Below, one piece after another: positions 1-8,203 of a stretch of 32,543 nt of DNA (positions are counted from its first letter, which is position 1; every line of letters starts with the position of its first letter). The notes below the pieces were generated by a model. The model did no database searches. It had not been told where the DNA came from and saw only the letters and a program-made list of their open reading frames with translations. The position numbers and the translations under genes were made by a program. The DNA is from Nitriliruptoraceae bacterium (GTDB lineage: Bacteria; Actinomycetota; Nitriliruptoria; Nitriliruptorales; Nitriliruptoraceae): positions 1 through 32,543 of the forward strand of contig PWWI01000247.1 of assembly GCA_003561535.1 (NCBI GenBank), given 5' to 3'.

Positions 1-655
1 GGAGGGGGATGTCGAAGTCGTGCAGGCACTGCACGACGTTGCGACCGAGGCCGCTGGCGAAGGGCAGGAGCTCGAACACGCCGAGGACCTCCACGCCCTC
101 CAGGGTGAGGCGCCGGGCCATGATCAACCCGATGTCGCCGGAGCCGAGGATCACCGCCCGCCGGCCCGGCAGGTAGCCGTGCAGGTTGACCATCTTCTGG
201 GCCAACCCCGCGGTCATCACGCCGGCCGGTCGCTCACCTGGGATCTTGATCGCTGCTCGGGTCCGTTCCCGGGCACCGGTGGCGATGACCAGGCTGCCGG
301 TGTCCACGGTGGAGATGCCGGCATCCGGCGACATCAGCTTGACCCTGAGCTCGCGGGTCACGTCGGTCACGTAGGCGTTGGTCAGGACGTCGATATCGCG
401 TTCGACGACCCGCTCCAGGGCGAGATGGGCGTACTCGGGCCCGGTGACGTCCTGCTTGAACTCATGGAGCCCGAAGCCGGAGTGGATGCACTGCAGCAGG
501 ATCCCGCCGGGCTCCGGGTCGCGGTCGACCATCAGGATCCGTTCAGCACCCTGGTCCCGGGCCGCGACGGCAGCGGCGAGTCCAGCGGGCCCGGCCCCGA
601 CCACCGTCACGTCGTAGCGGTTGAGGAGATGGCGTGGCTGCGCGGTGATCGGCAC
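1..655 (-). CDS. NAD(P)/FAD-dependent oxidoreductase, partial (C-terminus runs off the window)
   Basis: Minus strand is open from about 655 to 1. Translation begins [29 protein letters not shown], an N-terminal Rossmann FAD motif GxGPAGL. GTG at 655 lies just after the stop of the upstream gene. It is absent from the ORF track because it has no stop in the window. Confidence 0.8.
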   Translation of the reverse strand, partial: MPITAQPRHLLNRYDVTVVGAGPAGLAAAVAARDQGAERILMVDRDPEPGGILLQCIHSGFGLHEFKQDVTGPEYAHLALERVVERDIDVLTNAYVTDVTRELRVKLMSPDAGISTVDTGSLVIATGARERTRAAIKIPGERPAGVMTAGLAQKMVNLHGYLPGRRAVILGSGDIGLIMARRLTLEGVEVLGVFELLPFASGLGRNVVQCLHDFDIPL

Positions 656-658
656 GGC

Positions 659-2140
659 TCAACCTCCGGTCCGGGCGGTCTTGACGGGGTGATCGTCGCG
701 GTCGCAGACGATCCATGTGCCGGTGCCTCGCTTGGTCACCTCGGGGATGGTGATCCCCTGATGCTCGGCCAGCAGCTCCATGCAGCCCCAGGTGCAGAAC
801 CCGCCCTGGCAGCGGCCCATCCCCACCCGGGTACGGAACTTCAAGCCGTCCAGGGTCTGGGCGCCGCGGTCCATCGCGTCGCGGACCTCCGCCTCCGTGA
901 TGATCTCGCAGCGGCAGATCAGATGGGCGTAGCGCGGATCACGCCGTGCCAGCTCCTGCTGGTCCTCGGTGGTGAGCTGGCTGAACTTCACCGGGTGGGG
1001 CGCGGTGGGATCCCAGTCCGTCTTCTCCTCGAGCTCCAGTCCCTCGTCGGCCAGGATGTCGACCAAGAGGTCGGCGAGCGCGGGCGCGCCGGTCAGGCCG
1101 GGCGACTGGATGCCGGCGGCGTTGATGAAGCCCCGCCGCTCCGTTGGACCGACGATGAAGTCACCGCTGTCCGACACCGGCCGGAGTCCCGCGAACTCCG
1201 CGATGATGTCGCGTTCGCTGATCGTCGGCACGAGCTTGCGGGCGTTGGTGAAGACCTGGGCGGCCCCCTCCTCGGTGGTGGAGGTGTCGAACTTGTCATC
1301 GACGTTCTGGGCCGTGGGCCCGACCATGATGGTGCCGTCGACCGTGGGGTTGACGAGCGTGCCCTTGGTGACGGGGGTGGGGCAGGGGAAGATGATGCTG
1401 GTCACGATCCCGGAGAGCCGCTTGTCGAGCAGGTACTCCTCGCCCTTGCGGGGCAGGATCTTGAAGTCCCGCACTCCCGCGAGCTCCGCGACGTCGTCGG
1501 CGAACAACCCGGCGGCGTTGATGACGAACCGTCCCCGCCACACGCCGGTCTCGGTCCGGACCGTCAGCGGAGCATCCGGGTCCTCGACGTCCGGTGGGTC
1601 GATGCCGACGACCCGCTGCTCCTCTGCGATGGTGACGCCGTTGCGCCGCGCTGCGTCGGCCACCAGCATCACGGCCTCGTAGGGGTTGAAGACGCTCGCG
1701 GTGGGGGCCCACACCGCGCCCTTGACGTCCCGGGTCAGGTTCGGTTGGGCGTCCAGGGTGCGCTCGGCGGTCCAGGCCTGCGTGCCGGGGATGCCCTTGC
1801 GGATGCCCTGCTGGCGGATCTGCTCGATCGTGACCAGCTGCTCGTCGTCGAGGGCGACCAGGACCTCCCCGACGTTGTTCATCCCGAACCCGAGCTCGTC
1901 GTGGAGCTGTCGCCAGCCGAGGTTGCCCGGGTACTCGAGCTTGCCCATCAGCTTGTCGGGGGAGGCGTGCATCGCCGAGTGCACGATCCCGCTGTTGGCC
2001 TTGCTGACCCCGAAGGCGACCTCGGCCTGCCCCTCCAGCAGGACGACATCGAGGTGGAACCTCGAGAGGGCGCGGGCGAGCGTCGCCCCCACCGCCCCAC
2101 CACCGATGATCACAACGTCGCGGACTCGGTCGTCACCCAT
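659..2140 (-). CDS. GlpA/LhgO-like FAD-dependent oxidoreductase with C-terminal BFD-like [2Fe-2S] domain
   Basis: MGDDRVRDVVIIGGGAVGATLARALSRF (GxGxxG FAD motif). C-terminal CRCEIITEAEVRDAM...GMGRCQGGFC matches a BFD-like Cys pattern. Start chosen at the internal ATG at 2140 rather than the longer 2395 ORF start. Confidence 0.85.
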   Translation of the reverse strand: MGDDRVRDVVIIGGGAVGATLARALSRFHLDVVLLEGQAEVAFGVSKANSGIVHSAMHASPDKLMGKLEYPGNLGWRQLHDELGFGMNNVGEVLVALDDEQLVTIEQIRQQGIRKGIPGTQAWTAERTLDAQPNLTRDVKGAVWAPTASVFNPYEAVMLVADAARRNGVTIAEEQRVVGIDPPDVEDPDAPLTVRTETGVWRGRFVINAAGLFADDVAELAGVRDFKILPRKGEEYLLDKRLSGIVTSIIFPCPTPVTKGTLVNPTVDGTIMVGPTAQNVDDKFDTSTTEEGAAQVFTNARKLVPTISERDIIAEFAGLRPVSDSGDFIVGPTERRGFINAAGIQSPGLTGAPALADLLVDILADEGLELEEKTDWDPTAPHPVKFSQLTTEDQQELARRDPRYAHLICRCEIITEAEVRDAMDRGAQTLDGLKFRTRVGMGRCQGGFCTWGCMELLAEHQGITIPEVTKRGTGTWIVCDRDDHPVKTARTGG

Positions 2141-2223
2141 GGCTCGGCCTCCCGCCGTAGCGCAGACCCGTGCGGACCCAGCCTGCACCCCCGATCGGTG
2201 GAGCAGCAGAGCGGATGGTCCCG

Positions 2224-3072
2224 TCAGGGACGGGCCGGACGGACCATGGCCGGGGAGTCCGGGCCGGTACCCACCGCATCGGCAGCGTCGGGGGTCCCGC
2301 CCGCAGCGCCGTCGTCGGGGTCGCTCCCGCGGGTCAGGCGGCGCCACCACCACGCCGCGTAGGTCACCAGGGCCAGCACGGCGAAGATGTGCCACTGCAC
2401 CGCGTAGGAGAGGTGGCTGCCCTCGTCCAGCTCCGGGGGGCCTGCGGGGAAGGGCAGCTGGTCCTCGGTGGGGTTGTCGAGCTCGACATCGATCCGCAAC
2501 ACCATCGGGAACAGCCGCCCGTCGACCTGACGATCGAGCCGGGAGGTGTCGGTGTGGAACACGCGCTCGAGCCGGCCCTCATCGGGGTCCTGGGGGCCGA
2601 AGGAGGGCTGTGCGACCGGGCGCTCCAGGACCCCCACCACGGTGACGGCGCCCGGCGGTGGAGCAGCCTCGGCGACGGGGGGCTGATCGAGGGACGCCGG
2701 GATCCACCCACGGCGGACCAGGACGACCCCACCGTCGGTGAGCTCCAACGGGGTGAGGACGTGGAACCCGGTCTGGTTGCGGTACTGACGGTTGCGCTGC
2801 AGCACCTCCTCATCGGGACGGAAGGTGCCGGTCACCTCGACGCGCCGGAACTCCAGCGCCGCGTCGTCGACGACGTCGGTGTTCGCCGGCTCCGCCAGAG
2901 CCGCGAGATCGACCGGCGGCTCGGCCATCCGCTCGGTGGCCCGGGCGTTCTGGTCCCGCACCGTCTGCAGGCGATCGACCTGCCACTGACCGAGCACCAG
3001 GCAGGCGGCGACCACCGTCAGCACCAGCAGGTGGGAGACGATCGCGGTGGGGCGGAGGAGGTCCCTGAGCAC
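2224..3072 (-). CDS. SURF1 family cytochrome oxidase biogenesis protein
   Basis: VLRDLLRPTAIVSHLLVLTVVAACLVLGQWQVDRL...RNRQYRNQTGFHVLTPLEL...VLVRRGWIP...HLSYAVQWHIFAVLAL: N- and C-terminal TM segments with SURF1-type motifs (GQWQ, GWIP, YAVQWHIFA). GTG start at 3072 is in frame with the long ORF 2224..4191. Confidence 0.87.
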   Translation of the reverse strand: MLRDLLRPTAIVSHLLVLTVVAACLVLGQWQVDRLQTVRDQNARATERMAEPPVDLAALAEPANTDVVDDAALEFRRVEVTGTFRPDEEVLQRNRQYRNQTGFHVLTPLELTDGGVVLVRRGWIPASLDQPPVAEAAPPPGAVTVVGVLERPVAQPSFGPQDPDEGRLERVFHTDTSRLDRQVDGRLFPMVLRIDVELDNPTEDQLPFPAGPPELDEGSHLSYAVQWHIFAVLALVTYAAWWWRRLTRGSDPDDGAAGGTPDAADAVGTGPDSPAMVRPARP

Positions 3073-3082
3073 GTGCTCAGGG
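3063..3082. promoter_or_regulatory. Perfect 20-bp palindrome overlapping the SURF1 start codon; operator or leader-hairpin candidate
   Basis: CCCTGAGCAC|GTGCTCAGGG is exactly self-complementary. A TANNNT -10-like hexamer (TACCCT, minus strand) at 3079-3084 abuts it. Confidence 0.55.
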
Positions 3083-3213
3083 TAGCGATGGCGACGGCCT
3101 CTCCCGACCGCCGAACCGCCTGCAGCCGCAGCCCGGTGCGGTCCGGGAGCCACTCCGCGCCGACAACTAGGCTCACAGCACCGCCACCCGCGCCCCGCGC
3201 ACAGGAGGCAGGA

Positions 3214-4137
3214 GTGCACACCCTCCACCATCGCGACCGCCGTCACCTCGGGTGGGACGCCTCGCTCCCGCCGGCCGTCGAGGTGGCACCGGGCTCCACC
3301 GTGGAACTGGTCCTGCAGGATGCCTTCGGTGGGCAGCTCGGACCCCAGGCCACCCCGGCTGACATCGCCGCACTCGACCTCGGTGCCGCGAACCCGCTCA
3401 CCGGTCCGGTGGCGGTGGCGGGGGCGGAGCCGGGGGACACGCTGGCCATCACGATCGATGAGTTGAACGTGGGCGAGCTCGCCTGGACCGCTGTCATCCC
3501 GGGCTTCGGGTTGCTGGCGGATGCGTTCCCCACACCGCACGTCATCGTGTCCGACGTCGGCGGCGAGGAGGTCGCGTTCGGTGGGCTCGCCCGGCTCCGC
3601 ACCCGGCCCTTCCTCGGCACGATCGGCGTCGCCCCGGGCGAGCCCGGCTCCCACAGCGTGATCCCGCCTCGCAGGGTCGGTGGCAACATGGACTGCCGCG
3701 ACGTCCGTGCCGGTGCGACCCTGCTGCTCCCCGTCGAGGTGGCGGGCGCGCTGCTGTCGGCCGGGGACCCCCACGGCGGGCAGGGGGACGGGGAGGTCTG
3801 CGGCACCGCCATCGAGACCACCGCCGTCGTCCGGCTCACCGTCGGACTCCGCCACGGAACCGCCATCGACCAGCCCCAGCTCGAGCTCGCCCCGGAGCCG
3901 GTGGCCGAGCGGCGCGAAGGGCCCAACCGTCGGTTGACGATGGGGGTCGGCCCGGACCTGCTGGCCGGTGCCCGCGACGCCACCCGCGCCATGATCGAGC
4001 TGCTGGGTCAGCACGGCGTGGACCCCGCGGATGCCTACGCGCTGTGCTCGGTCGCCGGGCACCTGCGGATCCTGGAGGTGGTCGACGCCCCGAACTGGGT
4101 CGTGGGTATGGAGTTCGACCTCGACGTGCTCGCCTGA
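3214..4137 (+). CDS. Acetamidase/formamidase family protein
   Basis: PGSTVELVLQDAFGGQL...NPLTGPVAVAGAEPGDTLAITI...PPRRVGGNMDCRDVRAGATLLLPVEVAGALLSAGDPHGGQGDGEVCGTAIE is characteristic of FmdA/AmdA. GTG at 3214 is preceded by AGGAGGCAGGA. Confidence 0.92.
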   Translation: MHTLHHRDRRHLGWDASLPPAVEVAPGSTVELVLQDAFGGQLGPQATPADIAALDLGAANPLTGPVAVAGAEPGDTLAITIDELNVGELAWTAVIPGFGLLADAFPTPHVIVSDVGGEEVAFGGLARLRTRPFLGTIGVAPGEPGSHSVIPPRRVGGNMDCRDVRAGATLLLPVEVAGALLSAGDPHGGQGDGEVCGTAIETTAVVRLTVGLRHGTAIDQPQLELAPEPVAERREGPNRRLTMGVGPDLLAGARDATRAMIELLGQHGVDPADAYALCSVAGHLRILEVVDAPNWVVGMEFDLDVLA

Positions 4138-4350
4138 CGGTGCCGACGCCGCCGGCCCGTCGCGCTGCTGGACGAGGTCTGAGGTCCACACCCGGGGATC
4201 GCTGGAACAGCGCCGCTAGGGGTAGGGGCTGGGGCGTCGCGGTGAGGCCGCACCGAGGGCGGAGCGGCTCTCGTGTGGGTCTGGGGCGGGACCTACGCTC
4301 ACGGGGAGGTGACTCGCCAAGCGGGGCGACACGGCGCGGAAGGCGACGGC

Positions 4351-4923
4351 GTGGACGGGAGAGCTCCGCTCAGGTGGCTGCAGCGGGCGGCCGCGGTGGC
4401 CGTGGCCGCCGTCGCAGTGCTCGGATGCTCGGCCGCTGGCCCGCCGGTCGAGGCGTTGACCGGTGCGGCAGCGGACCCGGACTGGGTGCCCGGTATCGCG
4501 GCGACCGGCTCGGGGTACGAGAGCCGACCCGAGGTGGGCGCACTCGACCTCGGTGTGATGCTGCGCAACGTGACCGCCGACACCGAGCTTCGCATCGGCA
4601 CCGTCCGTGCCGTCGACGGGGTGGGCATCGAGGTGGAGCGTGCGGGCCTGGACCCGGTTGCCGAACGCGACGAGAACGCGCTCGCCTCCACCTGGTCCGG
4701 CGAGTCCTCGGGCATGGTCGACTCGGTGGTCCTGCCGCCGCAGCACCACGTGCGGCTCCGGGTCGAGCTCCGACCCGACTGCGACGCGGAGCCGGCCCTG
4801 GGCATCCAGGCCACCGTCACCGACGGCACGACCCGGACCGAGGTCGCGATCGACCAGCTGCCCTCCCCCGGGGGACCGGGATGGATCGCCGAGGCACTGG
4901 ACCAGCACTGCGCCGCGGACTGA
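4351..4923 (+). CDS. Putative secreted lipoprotein of unknown function
   Basis: VDGRAPLRWLQRAAAVAVAAVAVLGCSAAG: signal peptide with LGC lipobox; no family recognised. GTG start inferred from frame and signal peptide. Confidence 0.6.
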   Translation: MDGRAPLRWLQRAAAVAVAAVAVLGCSAAGPPVEALTGAAADPDWVPGIAATGSGYESRPEVGALDLGVMLRNVTADTELRIGTVRAVDGVGIEVERAGLDPVAERDENALASTWSGESSGMVDSVVLPPQHHVRLRVELRPDCDAEPALGIQATVTDGTTRTEVAIDQLPSPGGPGWIAEALDQHCAAD

Positions 4924-4986
4924 CCCGGTTCGGCCCGATCATCGCGTCCGTCGGTGCGATCGGACCCGGGCGTCCCCACGGGGTCG

Positions 4987-5850
4987 TCAGGGTCCGTCGT
5001 GTGGCGAGATGACCGCTTCGAGGTAGGTGGTGAGGGGTTCGAAGCCCATCCGCCGGTACATCGGGGCGCCCGACGGTGACGGCTCGAGGACGGCGGTGTC
5101 GCAGCCCTGCTGCGCCGCCTCGGCGAGCGCCGCGGCCGTGAGGGCGGTCCCGAAGCCCCGACCACGGTGATCGGGCCGGGTGGCGACGCTGTAGACGCCC
5201 GCCAGACCGACGCTGCGCGTGGTCGCCAGCATCGAGCTGGCGACCGGCTCCCCCGAGAGGTATCCGACGAACACGGTGAACGTCGGGATCGTCAGCAGGT
5301 TGGGTCCGAGCTCACGGCTGACCGCATCCGCGTCGGCATCGAACGCCTCCGCGAAGCAGAGGACGGCGTCGTCGATCGTGTCCCGTCCTGCCACGCTGAC
5401 CGACAGCGGGGCAGCGGAGGACAGCGGCGCCGTCGCGGCACCGGGTCGGATGGGCATCCAATAGACCGGTTCCTCGTCGAGGTCGAGCCCGCGGCGTCGG
5501 GCGTGTACGACCACCTCGTGGTCGAGGTCTGGCTGCAGCTTCAACAACCAGCGCAGCCCGGCGCCCGAGAAGCGGTCGCGGGCCGCGTCCAACGCTTCCC
5601 GCGGATCGCCTCGTGCCCCGCTCGCAAGCGCCAGGTTGAACGACGGGCTGGACGACCCCGTCGCGATGCACGTCAGAGCGCCCGCCTCCTCGACCCACCC
5701 TCCCGGGATCGACAGGGCGAGCCGACTCCACACGTCGTGGAGATGCCCGTGGAACCGCCGCCGCAACTCCCGTCGGTCGCCTCCCACCGCTCGTCTCCTG
5801 GCTCCAGCCGGCGGCATCCGGCGAGCGACGATCTCCTCGCAGCATCGCAC
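4987..5850 (-). CDS. GNAT family N-acetyltransferase
   Basis: GVYSVATRPDHRGRGFGTALTAAALAEAAQQGCDTAVLEPSPSGAPMYRRMGFEPL: GNAT motif A (RGRGFG) and motif B. Confidence 0.82.
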   Translation of the reverse strand: MRCCEEIVARRMPPAGARRRAVGGDRRELRRRFHGHLHDVWSRLALSIPGGWVEEAGALTCIATGSSSPSFNLALASGARGDPREALDAARDRFSGAGLRWLLKLQPDLDHEVVVHARRRGLDLDEEPVYWMPIRPGAATAPLSSAAPLSVSVAGRDTIDDAVLCFAEAFDADADAVSRELGPNLLTIPTFTVFVGYLSGEPVASSMLATTRSVGLAGVYSVATRPDHRGRGFGTALTAAALAEAAQQGCDTAVLEPSPSGAPMYRRMGFEPLTTYLEAVISPHDGP

Positions 5851-5987
5851 CTGGCTCCCCGCCCCGCGAAGCGGGGTTGCGCTGTGGCGGCCTCGCGGAT
5901 CGTGGCAGCGGGCGGCAGACGGCCTGCCGAACCCCGTGGTGCCGCTCCGCCGCTAAGGTCGACGGCCCCCAAGGTCAGGCTGCCACG

Positions 5988-7022
5988 GTGCGCATCGGTC
6001 TCCCGCTCCAGTACGCCGGCGACGTGCGCGCCGCCGCCGATCAGGTACGCGAACTGGAGGCGGCCGGCCTCGACATGGTGTGGGTCGCCGAGGTGTACGG
6101 GCTCGACGGCGTGTCGCTGCTCGGCTACCTCGCCGCGACCACCGAGCGGGTCGGGCTCGGGTCCGCGATCCTCAACATCTACTCACGCACGCCGGCGCTG
6201 CTGGCCCAGGTCGCGGCCGGGCTGGACACGGTCTCCGGAGGCCGGTTCGAGCTCGGCCTCGGCGCGTCCGGTCCGCAGGTCATCGAGGGCTGGCACGGGG
6301 TGCCGTACCAGCAGCCGGTGACACGGACCCGTGAGACGATCACGCTGGTGCGACGCATGCTCGCCCGCGAGGAGATCGTCTACGACGGCAAGGTCTTCAC
6401 ACTGCCGCTGCCGCCGGAGCAGGGCACCGGGCTCGGCAAGCCGCTGAAGATGCTGGCCCACCCGGTCCGATCCCGGGTGCCGATCCATGTCGCGGCGCTC
6501 GGCGAGAAGAACGTCGCCATGACCGCCGAGGTGGCCGACGGGTGGCTGCCGATCTTCTACCTGCCCGAGCGTGCCCAGGAGATCTGGGGCGAGGCGCTCG
6601 CGGCGGGCCGGGCCAAGCGCGGCGACGACCTCGGTGAGCTCGACGTCATCGCCGGTGGCGCGCTGGCCATCGCCGAGGGTGAGCAGCGCCGGCAGCTGCT
6701 GGACGGCCTGCGCCACTTCTACGCGCTCTACATCGGTGGGATGGGGGCCAAGGGCCGCAACTTCTACAACGACCTCGCCGTCCGCTACGGCTACGGCGAC
6801 GTCGCGGCGACCATCCAGGACCTCTACCTCGACAAGCGCAAGGACGAGGCCGCGGCGCTGGTGCCCGACGAGCTGCTCGAGCTGACCAACCTGGTCGGTT
6901 CGCCCGGCTTCATCCAGGAGCGCATCGCCGCCTACCGCGAGGCGGGCGTCACGACCCTCAACGTCACGCCCTTCGGTGATGCGCCGGCGCTGATCGAGCA
7001 GGTCAAGGGCTGGGCGAGCTGA
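5988..7022 (+). CDS. LLM class (probably F420-dependent) oxidoreductase
   Basis: VRIGLPLQYAGDVRAAADQVRELEAAGLDMVWVAEVYGLDGVSLLGYLAATTERVGLGSAILNIYSRTPALLAQVAAGLDTVSGGRFELGLGASGPQVIEGWHG: luciferase-like monooxygenase family hallmarks. Confidence 0.92.
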   Translation: MRIGLPLQYAGDVRAAADQVRELEAAGLDMVWVAEVYGLDGVSLLGYLAATTERVGLGSAILNIYSRTPALLAQVAAGLDTVSGGRFELGLGASGPQVIEGWHGVPYQQPVTRTRETITLVRRMLAREEIVYDGKVFTLPLPPEQGTGLGKPLKMLAHPVRSRVPIHVAALGEKNVAMTAEVADGWLPIFYLPERAQEIWGEALAAGRAKRGDDLGELDVIAGGALAIAEGEQRRQLLDGLRHFYALYIGGMGAKGRNFYNDLAVRYGYGDVAATIQDLYLDKRKDEAAALVPDELLELTNLVGSPGFIQERIAAYREAGVTTLNVTPFGDAPALIEQVKGWAS

Positions 7023-7163
7023 CGTCGCCGCCGTCGGGCGGCCGCTGGCCACCTCGGCCCACGAGCACCTCGCAGACCCCGATGGCAAGGTGCCGCCCCC
7101 GAACCACCCAGCACGTCCGCGCGCGCAGGTGCGGGACGGTTGGCGACACGACCCCGTCCGGAC

Positions 7164-7973
7164 TCACGTCGGTGTGGCGAGGAGCTCGCCACGGATGGTG
7201 GTGACCGCGTGCCCACCCACCTCGACCAGGTCGGCCGCCACCCGGGTCCACAGCTGCCCACCGCGCCGGGAGCGCTGCTCGATCACGAGCTCGGGTCGCC
7301 CCAGGCGGTCAGCCCACAGCGGGGCCACGGTGCAGGCTGCCGAGCCGGTCACCGGGTCCTCGGCGACGCCCAGTGCGGGGGCGAAGTAGCGCATCGCCGC
7401 CTCGGTCCGCTCTCCCGGCGAGGTCACGATCAGGCCGCCTGCTCCGAGCGCTGCGACGGCCTCGAGGTCGGGGTCGACGGCGTCGAGGGCGGCGACGTCG
7501 GCCACCTCGACGAGGTCGTTGGCCTGGGCGACCGTGGTGCGCCCCAGGTAGCGCCCGGGAACCCCACCGAGGAGCGCGGCGAGCCCGTCGGGGGCTGGAT
7601 GCTCCGCCACCGGCCAGGAGGGCAGCTCCAGCCACAGGCGCGCGTCGGGGTCGCGCGTCGCGGTGAGCCGGCCCGAGCGGGTGTGGAACCGCAGTCGGTC
7701 CGTGGCAGGTACCACCGCCCCGTCGAGGAGCACGTGGGCCGCGGCCAGCGTGGCGTGGCCGCAGAGGTCGACCTCGGTGGTCGGTGTCCACCAGCGCAGG
7801 CGCCACCCGTCGCCGTCGGGGTGCAGGAACGCCGTCTCCGAGGCACCGACCTCGGCGGCGACGGCCTGGGCGAAGTCCGCATCGACGGGACCGCGCTCGA
7901 GGACGACGACCCCGGCCGGGTTGCCACCGAAGGCCGCGGCGGTGAAGGCGTCGACGAGGGGGAAGCCGGGCAT
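7164..7973 (-). CDS. PhzF family phenazine biosynthesis-like protein
   Basis: VDAFTAAAFGGNPAGVVVL...ASETAFL...RWWTPTTEVDLCGHATLAAAHVL...GVAEDPVTGSAACTVAPLWADRLG: PhzF signatures (GNPAGV, E/D-LCGHATLA, EDPVTGSA). Confidence 0.95.
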   Translation of the reverse strand: MPGFPLVDAFTAAAFGGNPAGVVVLERGPVDADFAQAVAAEVGASETAFLHPDGDGWRLRWWTPTTEVDLCGHATLAAAHVLLDGAVVPATDRLRFHTRSGRLTATRDPDARLWLELPSWPVAEHPAPDGLAALLGGVPGRYLGRTTVAQANDLVEVADVAALDAVDPDLEAVAALGAGGLIVTSPGERTEAAMRYFAPALGVAEDPVTGSAACTVAPLWADRLGRPELVIEQRSRRGGQLWTRVAADLVEVGGHAVTTIRGELLATPT

Positions 7974-8063
7974 GGAGCACCTCACGTCGGTGAGCCGGGC
8001 AGCGCAGGGTGCCCGACGCCGCGGCGCGACGTGGCGATCTCGCCTGACCCGAGCGGCTCGAGG

Positions 8064-8095
8064 GTCCGAACGGACGGTGTCCGGCGCTTGCGCCG
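8064..8095. promoter_or_regulatory. Pair of adjacent short dyads upstream of asnO
   Basis: GTCCG-AA-CGGAC (8064-8075) and CGGCGC-TT-GCGCCG (8082-8095) in the 230-bp phzF-like/asnO divergent intergenic region. Confidence 0.3.
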
Positions 8096-8203
8096 TCGGG
8101 GGCGCAGCCACGACCCTAGAGGCCAGGACGCCCCAGCCTGACGGCCGTCGCTTCAGTGCGCTCGGTCGCTCGCTCCCTCACGCGTGGTCGGAAGGACCCC
8201 AGG

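Noticed and set aside
20-2362. Long + strand ORF (780 aa) opposite the FAD oxidoreductases
   Set aside because: Antisense shadow ORF typical of very high GC DNA. The translation is low complexity (D/G/H/R-rich) with no family motifs, while the minus strand encodes clear FAD proteins.
2224-4191. 655-aa minus ORF and 655-aa plus ORF (2170..4137) as full-length proteins
   Set aside because: Only the SURF1 portion (minus, 2224-3072) and the acetamidase portion (plus, 3214-4137) carry conserved motifs; the extensions are shadows of each other.
5862-5876. CCCCGC-GAA-GCGGGG hairpin as a terminator
   Set aside because: Lies in the divergent region between the GNAT (-) and LLM (+) genes, upstream of both, with no T-tract. 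A terminator role makes little sense; left unassigned.
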